DNA of 64,000 nt. Source: Corynebacterium jeikeium. GTDB lineage: Bacteria; Actinomycetota; Actinomycetes; Mycobacteriales; Mycobacteriaceae. The notes under the pieces are model-generated. The model worked only from the letters and a program-made list of their open reading frames with translations, was not told the DNA's origin and did not search any database. Position numbers and translations under genes: made by a program. Each line of letters opens with the position of its first letter. Position 1 is the first letter of the stretch. Below are positions 1 through 8,283 of the stretch, in pieces. The DNA is taken from assembly GCF_000738175.1 (NCBI RefSeq), contig NZ_JFCH01000050.1, positions 1 through 64,000 of the forward strand, read 5' to 3'.

Positions 1-989
1 AGGGTGGCGGTGAGCCCCAGACGGCGGCGAGACTGCAGGTCGGAGGTCATGCGGAACACCGGGGCAGGCAGCAGGTGAACCTCGTCGTAAATGATTAAGC
101 CCCAGTCGCGGGAGTCGAACAGCTCCAGCGCCCGGTATTCGCCCTTCGACTTGCGCGTGACCACTTGGTAGGTGGCGATGGTCACGGGGCGGATCTCCTT
201 CTTCTCTCCGGAGTATTCGCCGATTTCATCCTCCGTCAGGGAGGTGCGGCGCACTAGCTCGTCCTTCCACTGCCTGCCCGCGACGGTGTTCGTCACCAGG
301 ATCAGGGTGGTGGCCTTTGCCTTGGCCATCGAGGCCGCGCCGACCATCGTCTTTCCCGCACCACACGGCAGCACTACCACGCCCGAGCCGCCTTCCCAGA
401 AGCTATCGGCCGCCATCTCCTGGTAGTCGCGCAGCTGCCATTCTTCGTGTTCCTGCGACAGCTCGATGGGGTGTGCCTCGCCGTCGACGTATCCCGCCAG
501 GTCCTCTGCGGGCCAGCCGACCTTCAGCAGTTCTTGCTTGAGCCTGCCGCGCTCGGAAGGGTGCACAACGATCGAGTCCTCGTCGATGTCTGCGCCCAAC
601 ATGGGCTTGATCTTTTTGTGACGCCGGATCTCCGTCAACACAGCCCTGTCCGTCGTCTCTAGCACGAGCCCGTGGGCGGGGTGTTTGATGAGCTTCAGCC
701 GCCCGTAGCGATCCATCGTGTCGGCAATGTCGATGAGCAGCGGTTGCGGGACGGGGAACCGCGAGTAGGTTTCCAGCACGTCCATGACCTGCTCCGCGTC
801 GTGCCCTGCGGCGCGGGCGTTCCACAGCGCCAGCGGGGTGATGCGGTAGGTGTGCACGTGTTCCGGCGCGCGCTCCAGTTCCGCGAACGGTGCCAGCGCG
901 GTGCGCGCCTCCTGCGCCTGTTCGTGGTCGATTTCCAGCAGCACAGTCTTGTCCGATTGGACGATCAGGGGGCCGGTGCCGATGCTCAC
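1..989 (-). CDS. XPB/Ercc3-type DNA repair helicase (partial, 3' end beyond left edge)
   Basis: Superfamily 2 DNA helicase of the XPB family, expected to unwind DNA 3' to 5' in repair. About 329 codons are visible. An N-terminal damage-recognition-like region of about 190 residues precedes the ATPase core. Walker A reads PCGAGKT, the Walker B box is DEVH, and motif III begins LTAT at the window edge; the second RecA domain is outside the window. The start is a GTG at 987-989, preceded 11 bases upstream by AGGAG. The gene lies downstream of, and on the same strand as, the helicase-associated protein at 1115-3706. I recall the same pairing in mycobacteria, so the two probably act together. The family call is firm; the cellular role is taken from homologues. 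Confidence 0.93.
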   Translation of the reverse strand, partial: MSIGTGPLIVQSDKTVLLEIDHEQAQEARTALAPFAELERAPEHVHTYRITPLALWNARAAGHDAEQVMDVLETYSRFPVPQPLLIDIADTMDRYGRLKLIKHPAHGLVLETTDRAVLTEIRRHKKIKPMLGADIDEDSIVVHPSERGRLKQELLKVGWPAEDLAGYVDGEAHPIELSQEHEEWQLRDYQEMAADSFWEGGSGVVVLPCGAGKTMVGAASMAKAKATTLILVTNTVAGRQWKDELVRRTSLTEDEIGEYSGEKKEIRPVTIATYQVVTRKSKGEYRALELFDSRDWGLIIYDEVHLLPAPVFRMTSDLQSRRRLGLTAT

Positions 990-1114
990 TAGCTGGATAC
1001 TCCTCACAAGGTGTCGGGGGTTGCTCTAGGTTTGTCTTGTCTTTGGGACAACCTTCTACTGTAGTCGCCCTGTGGTCGCACAGTGGTCGCCCACAGCAGC
1101 TCTGCTGTGGTGCG

Positions 1115-3706
1115 CTAGTACTCCACGCTGCTGAGGCGGTGCGGCTGCACGGTAAAGCTTTCCCCGCTGATCTCGGAGACCACAGCGATGGTGGATGGGC
1201 GAATCATGACGATTGAGACCTGGTCGCTGGTTTGCTTGCCTTCGTTGTTTACGTAGCTGATCCGCACGGTGGTGCCGGCGGAATACGCCCGTGAGATCGC
1301 GGCCATCATCTCCTCGGCGGTGTGCACCACGCGGGTGTCGCCGTGCTGGCCTGTCCCTGCGCCCGTAGCGCTGGCGTCGGCCCGATCCGCATTGTCATGG
1401 CTGCGCCGGAAGCCCTCGATGGCGCTGGCAATCACTTGGGAGTCCGCGCCCGCCTCTTCATCTGGCCCCATGTGCGGGTCCGAGCGCAGGCTCGCGCGCA
1501 GCCCCTCGCGCTTGGGCGTGGCCACCCGCGACAGCACTGGGGCGTCCGCGTGCGCCTGCCCGCCCTCCAGGCGCAGCTGCACGCCCATGGCCTCCAGCCG
1601 ATCGGTCACAAACGATAGCTGTGCTGCAGAAACCGCCACCGTCGGCGCGATCTTCCGCAACCGCAGCCCGTCGATATCTGGCAGCGCCAGGATTCGGTCC
1701 AGCGCCTCGGGCTCTGTCACACTCAGATACATCTGCGCCACCCCGGCTGTCGCCTGTGAGAGGCTGCGCTCCGCATCGTGGAGCATGTAGCGCAGCGCCT
1801 GCGGGACGTTCTCCGCCCCGCCCAGTGCGCGGTCTTCCAAAAACTCCTCGATCTCGGCGGCGCCAAGCCCCGCCCGCAGTGCCCGCTCCACGGATTCCTT
1901 GGACATTCGCCAGACGCTGGCCATGCCCCCGGATTCCTGATCACTGAACTTCGCCAGCATCGCCTGGTCGGCCGGACGCAGCAGTCCCGGCGCCATGATC
2001 GTGTGGTCTGCCTGCACAATCAGCTGCTCCACTGGGGCAGGCAGAATCTCTGCCAGCGCGTCGGCCAGATCCGCCACGGGGTTTGCCGCAGGGTTTGTTC
2101 TGCCGCTCAGCACGTCGCGCAGCGCGCCCATCGCCCGGGTGGGCACGGTGTCTCTTCTTAATGACGCCAACACGCCGACCTCTTTAGCCTCCTCCCACAC
2201 CGCATTCCAGGCGGTGTGCGTGGTGCGCCAGGCCTCGCCGGGTCGCACGCGCCAGAGTTCTCGTTGAATTTCGGCTGGCTGGGGCGTGGGGGCGTCACTA
2301 CCAAAAGAGCCAATACCAGCGAACAGTGACGGGAAGGTTCGGCGCAGGCCGCGGGCGGCGTGGGATGCCGTACCGGCCTCGAAGGGGCGGACGTCGGGCT
2401 CGTCGACCAACCACGGGGCATAGGCGCTGCCAGCCCAGCCGACTAGCAGGATCGCCCAGGCGGTGGCGGGGGATGCCTCCAGGAAGTCGAGGGCGAGCTC
2501 CGTGGGCGCCCAGTAATCGCGCGCGGGCTGGCCGGCTGGGGTGGGAGTAGCCCGACCACGGCCGATGAGGTTCGCGTGGGCGAGCCACGTCAGCAGGTGC
2601 AGGGTGGTCTCGGCGGGCTCGTCACGGCGGCGGGCGACCTTATTGACCTCGCGGGTGCCGATGCCGCCAGAGGAGAGGGGGACGATCGGGTTGCGGCCGA
2701 GATCCTCGATGAGGTGGCCGAGATCCTGGATCAGCTGGACGGCCTGGGCCGCGCCAGCGTCGTCGGCGCGGGAGTTGGTGGTGCGGTCGGTGGGGTCAGT
2801 GGCGGCAACGCCCGAAGCATCGGTGCCGACCTGGGGTGCGGTGGTGAAGCGCCCACCCGGGTCGGCGATCAGCGTGCCACGCAGCAGTTGTTGCACGCGA
2901 CCCGTTAGGCGAGCTGTCGTATCGTCCAGCTGATCCAAGATTCCCCGGCGCACCAGGGTGGGCAGGGGTTTGGATGGGTCCGCACCCTCGTGCAGGGAGG
3001 TCGAATGCCCCACCCCACCCCCGGCGGCGAGAGTGGAAAGCAGGCGGCGCTGGCGGGGCGGAAGCTCGTCCACGACCTGCGGAAGCTCGCTGGTGGGGAT
3101 GGGGCAGCGGGTGGAATCGACCAGCCGCCAGAGCTGTTCCGTGGATGGCTCGAACATGCGCGGCAGATGAGGCGGAATCTTCAGACGCGTCGTCGCGCCG
3201 GGCAGATCGGGGTGGGGGAGTGCGAAGTCCGGGCCGAACACCAGACCCCAATGGCAGAGGGATTGCACGGCAGCGCAGATCTCTTCTTCGTTGGGGCGCT
3301 GTGTGTCGGGAGTGCCGGCGATGTCAAAGAGCTCGGCAAGCATGTCGACGAGCTCCGCCACCGTGCGCGGATGGTGCACTGCATCGAGCTCGCAGGCCGC
3401 GTGGCAGACCGCGAGCTCAAGGGAGTTCAGGTGGAGCAGCGCCGGATCGGGGGAATCCGCGAACAACTCAGTGTGGCGGCTGCGCCCCGGGGTGGACACT
3501 GCAGCGGAGAGGTTATCGAGCGCAGCGTTGTTGCCGGTGAGGTTCTCCACGAAGGTGGTGGGGTTGGAAGCCAGCAGGCGAGACAGCAGATCCGCGAGTG
3601 CTTCGTCCGTCTGCCCGAACAGCCAGTCCCCGTAGGAGGGAAACTCGCTGCGGAGGGAAGCAGGGGAGCTGCCATCAGCGGTGGAGTTCGCGGAGTTGTG
3701 ATGCAT
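1115..3706 (-). CDS. Helicase-associated protein with C-terminal WYL-like module, XPB partner
   Basis: An 863-residue protein of the actinobacterial family whose central and C-terminal part carries the helicase conserved C-terminal domain (Helicase_C_3 type). No Walker A motif is visible, so it is unlikely to be an ATPase itself. The last 70 residues (TTVRISYVNNEGK, then QPHRLSSVEY at the end) look like a WYL-type nucleic-acid or ligand sensor module; this is a pattern-based reading. It is followed on the same strand, after 125 bases, by the XPB helicase. The pair is conserved in related actinobacteria, and a partner or loading role in DNA repair is inferred. The start is the ATG giving MHHNSANS. 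Confidence 0.85.
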   Translation of the reverse strand: MHHNSANSTADGSSPASLRSEFPSYGDWLFGQTDEALADLLSRLLASNPTTFVENLTGNNAALDNLSAAVSTPGRSRHTELFADSPDPALLHLNSLELAVCHAACELDAVHHPRTVAELVDMLAELFDIAGTPDTQRPNEEEICAAVQSLCHWGLVFGPDFALPHPDLPGATTRLKIPPHLPRMFEPSTEQLWRLVDSTRCPIPTSELPQVVDELPPRQRRLLSTLAAGGGVGHSTSLHEGADPSKPLPTLVRRGILDQLDDTTARLTGRVQQLLRGTLIADPGGRFTTAPQVGTDASGVAATDPTDRTTNSRADDAGAAQAVQLIQDLGHLIEDLGRNPIVPLSSGGIGTREVNKVARRRDEPAETTLHLLTWLAHANLIGRGRATPTPAGQPARDYWAPTELALDFLEASPATAWAILLVGWAGSAYAPWLVDEPDVRPFEAGTASHAARGLRRTFPSLFAGIGSFGSDAPTPQPAEIQRELWRVRPGEAWRTTHTAWNAVWEEAKEVGVLASLRRDTVPTRAMGALRDVLSGRTNPAANPVADLADALAEILPAPVEQLIVQADHTIMAPGLLRPADQAMLAKFSDQESGGMASVWRMSKESVERALRAGLGAAEIEEFLEDRALGGAENVPQALRYMLHDAERSLSQATAGVAQMYLSVTEPEALDRILALPDIDGLRLRKIAPTVAVSAAQLSFVTDRLEAMGVQLRLEGGQAHADAPVLSRVATPKREGLRASLRSDPHMGPDEEAGADSQVIASAIEGFRRSHDNADRADASATGAGTGQHGDTRVVHTAEEMMAAISRAYSAGTTVRISYVNNEGKQTSDQVSIVMIRPSTIAVVSEISGESFTVQPHRLSSVEY

Positions 3707-3886
3707 AATCGCCCTATTTTAGCTGGAAACTTAGTGTTCTTGGGGTGCGGTACAGGGCACGGGGCAGGCGGAGGATCGTCGAGTAGTGGTTTGGGACATG
3801 GAGAAATGCGGTGGAACGGGTGGGGATGTGGGTGGAAATCGCCACTTCGTGTGTCCTTTTCCTTGGCGATGTGCAAAGATACAACT

Positions 3887-4075
3887 ATGGCTAACGTTGA
3901 GAAGAAGGGCTATGTCGACGCAGGCTGGCCGACCGATATTCCAGAGGGCCGTCACGCTGTTACCGAGCTGGTGGCTGATACCGCGGGTGCCCTGAGCCCC
4001 TACGGTGACATCGAGTTCCCCGTCGATGCTTCCGAGCTTCCGTACGTGCACTCGTTCACTGTTATTAACAAGTAA
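3887..4075 (+). CDS. Conserved small protein of 62 residues, function unknown
   Basis: A short acidic protein starting MANVEKKGYVDAGW and ending VHSFTVINK. It has no signal peptide or membrane segment. It is read divergently from the helicase-associated gene and is followed 17 bases after its stop by a strong hairpin terminator (4093-4128), which supports it as a real transcription unit. I believe small proteins of this kind sit next to the XPB-partner gene in related actinobacteria, but I cannot name a function. There is no clear Shine-Dalgarno sequence before the ATG. Confidence 0.75.
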   Translation: MANVEKKGYVDAGWPTDIPEGRHAVTELVADTAGALSPYGDIEFPVDASELPYVHSFTVINK

Positions 4076-4092
4076 ACTGGACTGACAAACTA

Positions 4093-4128
4093 GGTGGCGC
4101 GCCTCCCCGCACGGGGAAGCGCGCCACC
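4093..4128 (+). terminator. Rho-independent terminator of the 62-residue protein gene
   Basis: A GC-rich inverted repeat, GGTGGCGCGC paired with GCGCGCCACC, with inner TCCCC/GGGGA and a GCAC loop. It is followed by TTTCGTTT. Confidence 0.85.
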
Positions 4129-4196
4129 TTTCGTTTGCGACTGCCTGATACGTGCCTCGTGGACGCCTTTCGAGTGCCTAGTCTGCGCCCACGAAC

Positions 4197-4238
4197 AAAA
4201 GCCGGGTCGGCACGTCACTGTGTGCCGACCCGGCTTTT
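4197..4238. terminator. Bidirectional terminator between the small gene and rpf
   Basis: A perfect 13-base stem, GCCGGGTCGGCAC (4201-4213) with its complement (4222-4234), flanked by AAAA on the left and TTTT on the right. It lies 15 bases beyond the rpf stop codon and can end transcripts from either side. Confidence 0.88.
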
Positions 4239-4252
4239 AGCTAGGCCTGATC

Positions 4253-4915
<663 letters not shown>

Positions 4916-5049
4916 TTATGGCGCCTTTTGTTTCGTTATCTCTCGAAGATCTCTTGGTCTTTTGGGATCTCTTCGATCCTTTAAGTTCAGTGATCTTCTT
5001 GCTTTTGTGACGTCGAGCCGTTTGCTCGTTCGCCTTAAGGTCATGGGCT

Positions 5050-5078
5050 ACCGTACTGGTTTGTCACGTTTGTGTCAC
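5050..5078 (-). promoter_or_regulatory. Predicted rpf promoter
   Basis: On the minus strand GTGACA (5073-5078) is separated by exactly 17 bases from TACGGT (5050-5055). This predicts a transcript start near 5043 and a leader of about 160 bases before the rpf ATG. Confidence 0.55.
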
Positions 5079-5079
5079 G
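5063..5079. promoter_or_regulatory. GTCACG direct repeat, possible MtrA-type site
   Basis: Two copies of GTCACG (5063-5068 and 5074-5079) lie exactly 11 bases apart, one helical turn, overlapping the -35 region of the predicted rpf promoter. MtrA of actinobacteria binds short direct repeats of this kind and is known to control cell-wall hydrolase genes including rpf. Assignment to MtrA is inference. Confidence 0.45.
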
Positions 5080-5166
5080 TTTCTTGCAAGGTTTGAAACT
5101 TATGTAACGTTAAGGCGGCTTCCTGAAACGCTTATTGACCTGGAATTTATAGGAATGAATCCATTC

Positions 5167-5175
5167 TGTTATAAT
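5167..5175 (+). promoter_or_regulatory. Extended -10 promoter element for cspB
   Basis: TGTTATAAT is a perfect extended -10 (TGNTATAAT). It predicts a start near 5182 and a 5' untranslated leader of about 127 bases before cspB; long leaders are common for cold-shock genes. No good -35 is visible. Confidence 0.5.
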
Positions 5176-5182
5176 TTCGTAA

Positions 5183-5198
5183 TGTGACGAAGATCACA
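5183..5198. promoter_or_regulatory. GlxR/CRP-family binding site
   Basis: TGTGACGAAGATCACA keeps both TGTGA and TCACA half-sites at the standard spacing of the cAMP-dependent regulator GlxR of corynebacteria. It sits at about +1 to +16 of the predicted cspB start, where binding would repress, and about 300 bases upstream of rpf. Confidence 0.7.
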
Positions 5199-5308
5199 TT
5201 TGTTGTGTAACGCCTGTGGTTGGTGTGACTAGCGAGTGAGATTTGCTCTGCCTTAGCATTCTCGCTAACCTAGGTCATTCTATTGACTTCAAGGAATAGG
5301 GTGATCCC

Positions 5309-5692
5309 ATGCCAACCGGAAAAGTGAAGTGGTACGACGCAGACCGCGGCTACGGCTTCGTCAGCAACCCTGGGGACGAAGACGTCTACGTCGGTTCCCA
5401 GGTGCTGCCCGACGGCGTCACCGAACTGGTCAAGGGCCAGCGCATCGAGTACGAGTTCATTGCTGGTCGCCGTGGACCGCAGGTTCACACCATGACGGTG
5501 CTGGATAACGGCCCCCGTCGTGCGCAGCACAAGTACAACCCCGAGCAGCTCCACCAGATGGTGCAGGATACGATCACGCTGCTCGATAGCAGTGTGCTGC
5601 CCGTGCTGCAGTCCGGTCGCCGCCCAGAGCGCAAGGAGGCCCGCCAGGTGGCGGAGATCCTGCGTACCATCGCGCGCGAGCTCGACAACTAG
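5309..5692 (+). CDS. cspB: Cold-shock-domain protein with C-terminal extension
   Basis: A 127-residue protein. Residues 1-66 form a cold-shock domain that binds single-stranded RNA or DNA: GKVKWYDADRGYGFVSN holds the RNP1-like motif, and DVYV the RNP2-like one. A roughly 60-residue helical tail rich in Arg and Glu follows, making it about twice the length of the classic 67-residue Csp proteins, as in other actinobacterial CspB homologues. The tail's role is unknown. AAGGAATAGGG precedes the ATG. A long leader and a GlxR site upstream suggest control at both RNA and transcription level. Confidence 0.9.
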   Translation: MPTGKVKWYDADRGYGFVSNPGDEDVYVGSQVLPDGVTELVKGQRIEYEFIAGRRGPQVHTMTVLDNGPRRAQHKYNPEQLHQMVQDTITLLDSSVLPVLQSGRRPERKEARQVAEILRTIARELDN

Positions 5693-5732
5693 CGGTCGCA
5701 CTCCACACTTCTTAAGACAAACCCCCTCGCAC

Positions 5733-5748
5733 CCCCTTAGTAAAGGGG
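5733..5748. terminator. Small hairpin between convergent cspB and DUF2771 gene
   Basis: CCCCTT and AAGGGG pair around an AGTA loop, only two bases before the stop of the opposite gene. No long T-run follows, so it is a weak terminator candidate. Confidence 0.4.
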
Positions 5749-5750
5749 AG

Positions 5751-6344
5751 CTACTGGGCGATCTCGATCGACCAGATGGTTGCGTAGGGGGTTTGCTCGT
5801 CGTTGTCGTCCAAGCCGACCAGCATAGAGTGCAGCTCCAAGATCTTGAGCTGAGGGGTTCTCCCATCGTCGGTCTTCACGGAAGCCTCGAGATCCAGCGT
5901 GACCTCCTCACGCTCGTAGCTCTTGTAGTAGTTGTCTTGGTTAGCGCCCGGCTCGTCGAAGATCTGCAGCAGCGACCAGTCGTGGTCGTACACATCCTCC
6001 GGCGGCTTCAGCGTTATCTTTTCGGCGTCCCCCACCTGCAACTTGTAGGGCTCAGAAGGCTTACAGTCCGGATCGTCTAGCTGGCAGACGGAGTAAGGGG
6101 CGATCTCGTGCTCTTCGCCATCGACCACGGCAATGATGCGTTGATCCTGCGGCAGCGTTTCGATCTTCCCGTCCTGCCAGCGGTTGTAGAGCAGCACGCC
6201 GCCGATGACCACCACCACGAGGGCGACGATTGCCCCCATCGTCATCAGCTGCTTGCGCTGGGCGCGCTTGCGCTGCTGCTTCTTGGATAGCTTCGGCGCG
6301 GGCTTGCCGGAAGGCTTCGGACTGGTTTTCTCTTGCTCGCTCAC
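5751..6344 (-). CDS. DUF2771 family membrane-anchored protein
   Basis: A 197-residue protein with a basic N-terminus (KLSKKQQRKRAQRK), one membrane segment (residues about 34-52, MTMGAIVALVVVVIGGVLLY) and an exported domain with two Cys close together (SVCQLDDPDCK), probably a disulfide. The layout and the position beside cspB fit DUF2771, an actinobacterial family of unknown function. It probably faces the cell envelope. No catalytic motif is visible. Confidence 0.75.
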   Translation of the reverse strand: MSEQEKTSPKPSGKPAPKLSKKQQRKRAQRKQLMTMGAIVALVVVVIGGVLLYNRWQDGKIETLPQDQRIIAVVDGEEHEIAPYSVCQLDDPDCKPSEPYKLQVGDAEKITLKPPEDVYDHDWSLLQIFDEPGANQDNYYKSYEREEVTLDLEASVKTDDGRTPQLKILELHSMLVGLDDNDEQTPYATIWSIEIAQ

Positions 6345-6416
6345 GCTTCCCGATCCTAATTCACTGGCCGGACAAGCCCTAACCCTCAGTGCCCCACTGT
6401 GCCTCGCTGCGCTTTC

Positions 6417-7298
6417 TTAGCCCTGCGGCTCTTTAAAGCGCACCTCGTACATCTCGTCCCACAGCTTGCCGGTCAGGTAGAAGCGTCGGTCGTTTGGAGA
6501 GCTGCCCGGCACGACCGCGATGCCATTCAGCACGTCCGCGCCGTCTCGCTGTGCCGCGGGGAACAGCCCGGCGGTGTCCACGACATGTGTGACCTTCCCG
6601 TCCTCCGGGTCGATCTCCAGGATCGTGTCGGTCTGCCACACGTTGGCCCATACCTTGCCGTCGGCGGTGCACTCCAGTTCGTTGAGTTGGTCGGTGCCCT
6701 CCACCTCCACGGAGCCGGTTTTGGCGAAGGTCTCGGGGTCGCGGAAGGTCAGCGTTCCCGTGCCGTCGCTCATCACCAGCCGATCCTGCTGGGAGCACAG
6801 GCCCCAGCCCTCGGTCTCGTAGTCGGCCTGGTCAATCTCCTCGAGCGTGCGGGCATCGCGCTTGATCGCGGTGTGTTCCTTCCACGTCAGCTGCCACACA
6901 GTATCACCGTGAATGGCCACACCCTCGCCGAACAGGTCCTTGCTTAGGCTCTGTTCGTCTGTCTTCTCGCCTTCCAGGTCCGTGTAATAGATCTGCGATT
7001 CGCCGTACAGTCCCGTGCCGACCAGCAGTCGCCCGTCGTCGGCCGTTTCTAGCCCCTGGGTAAACGCGGCCTGGTCCCACGGGTGCACCTCGTCCACCGT
7101 GGCCTCGAGCATTGGTGCATCGCCGTACTCTTTAGCTGTAGTCCCTGGTTTTATTGCGGACGCCCCGTCGTCGCCACCGCACGCCGATAACGCACACGCC
7201 ACAGCCGCAGCTCCGACAGCTGCGAGCACCTGGGAAGTGACCCGCCCCTTGCGGGGCTGGGGGAGGGATGCGTGAGGGTGGCGTCGATAAGAGAACAT
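6417..7298 (-). CDS. Glutaminyl-peptide cyclotransferase family lipoprotein
   Basis: A 293-residue protein of the plant/bacterial-type glutaminyl cyclase family, a five-bladed propeller that converts N-terminal Gln to pyroglutamate. The N-terminus carries a lipoprotein signal ending LSAC, so the mature protein should be lipid-anchored outside the membrane. Family landmarks are HPWDQAAFTQGLE, GTGLYGES and WGLC early on, then TDQLNELECTADGKVWANVW and DVLNGIAV. I chose the ATG at 7296-7298; another ATG five codons upstream (7311-7313) is possible. Its 5' end is close to the divergent DUF3027 gene. Substrate peptides are unknown. Confidence 0.82.
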   Translation of the reverse strand: MFSYRRHPHASLPQPRKGRVTSQVLAAVGAAAVACALSACGGDDGASAIKPGTTAKEYGDAPMLEATVDEVHPWDQAAFTQGLETADDGRLLVGTGLYGESQIYYTDLEGEKTDEQSLSKDLFGEGVAIHGDTVWQLTWKEHTAIKRDARTLEEIDQADYETEGWGLCSQQDRLVMSDGTGTLTFRDPETFAKTGSVEVEGTDQLNELECTADGKVWANVWQTDTILEIDPEDGKVTHVVDTAGLFPAAQRDGADVLNGIAVVPGSSPNDRRFYLTGKLWDEMYEVRFKEPQG

Positions 7299-7346
7299 GC
7301 AACCATCATGCATCACAGTGAGTGGGCGGCAGGCATAATGGTTCAA

Positions 7347-8081
7347 GTGAGTAAGAAGAAAAAGGCAGATCCGATTCTTTTTTCGGCGGAGGCTAAGGAA
7401 ACAGCCCGCGCCGCGGTGGAAGAGGTAGGCGGCGACGAGGTGGGGAAGGCCCTCGGCATCGCAACAGACGGCGAGGGTTTGGGGATTTACCGCTACGCCA
7501 GCCGAGTGCCCGGCTACCGCGGCTGGGAGTGGGTCGTGGTGCTGGTGACGGTGCCGGGCAGTGGGGTGCTCACCATTAACGAGGTCAGTCTGCAGGCCGG
7601 CAAGCATGCCTCGCTGGCCCCGGAGTGGGTGCCCTACGAGGACCGCGTGCAGCCAGGCGACTTGGGGCCGGGCGATACGCTCCCTCCGCGCAGGGATGAC
7701 GAGCGGCTGACCGCGTGGGCCAAGCTGCAGGACGGCGATGGCTTCCTGCGAAACCCGCAGGCGGGCAACACACTTTCACACGAGGGGCTACGCCAAGCCT
7801 GCAAGCGCTGGCGCGAGGGGAACTACGGGCCGCGCTCCGAGTTTGCGAAGAAGGCAGACCTGCAGTGCGAAACCTGCGCGTTCTACTTGCCATTCGACAA
7901 CGTGGAAAACGGTGTGGGCGTGTGCGCGAACGAATACTCCGCCGACGGGCGCGTGGTGCAACGGGACTATGGCTGCGGTGCGCACTCGGCGACGGTGGAG
8001 GAATCCATCGGCGAGGAGCTCGGGGAGGGCACCAACAATTACGGTGTGTACGTCGACGAAGGCTTCTCGCGCTTCGAATAG
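7347..8081 (+). CDS. DUF3027 family protein
   Basis: A 244-residue soluble protein typical of actinobacteria, function unknown. The N-terminal part contains YRGWEWVVVLV; the C-terminal part has CETCAFYLPF and GVCANEYS, three or four Cys that could bind a metal, followed by a conserved DGRVVQRDYGCGAHS segment and an acidic end. The start is taken as the GTG at 7347 because CATAAT (7334-7339) ends 7 bases before it, the spacing of a leaderless start. An ATG three codons upstream (7338) overlaps that -10 and is less likely. Divergent from the cyclotransferase gene. Confidence 0.75.
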   Translation: MSKKKKADPILFSAEAKETARAAVEEVGGDEVGKALGIATDGEGLGIYRYASRVPGYRGWEWVVVLVTVPGSGVLTINEVSLQAGKHASLAPEWVPYEDRVQPGDLGPGDTLPPRRDDERLTAWAKLQDGDGFLRNPQAGNTLSHEGLRQACKRWREGNYGPRSEFAKKADLQCETCAFYLPFDNVENGVGVCANEYSADGRVVQRDYGCGAHSATVEESIGEELGEGTNNYGVYVDEGFSRFE

Positions 8082-8283
8082 ATAGGGCGTCGGCCCCAGC
8101 CGGCCCGGCTAGACCTCGCTAGCCCTGGCGCTCTTGGGGTGCCAGAACGGGTACCTAATAGTTGCATTAATGCCCCGCGGGGTGGTTACTTATAACTTGA
8201 CGTTTCAAATTGTGGTGGCTGCCTACGGTTCTGCTGAAGGGTAGCTTCCGCGCTCACACCGAACAGGTAGGGGAGAATTCCGC

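Noticed and set aside
2990..4075. Long plus-strand frame running into the 62-residue protein
   Set aside because: Its first 300 codons lie antisense to the well-supported helicase-associated gene; only the last 62 codons after the ATG at 3887 look like a protein.
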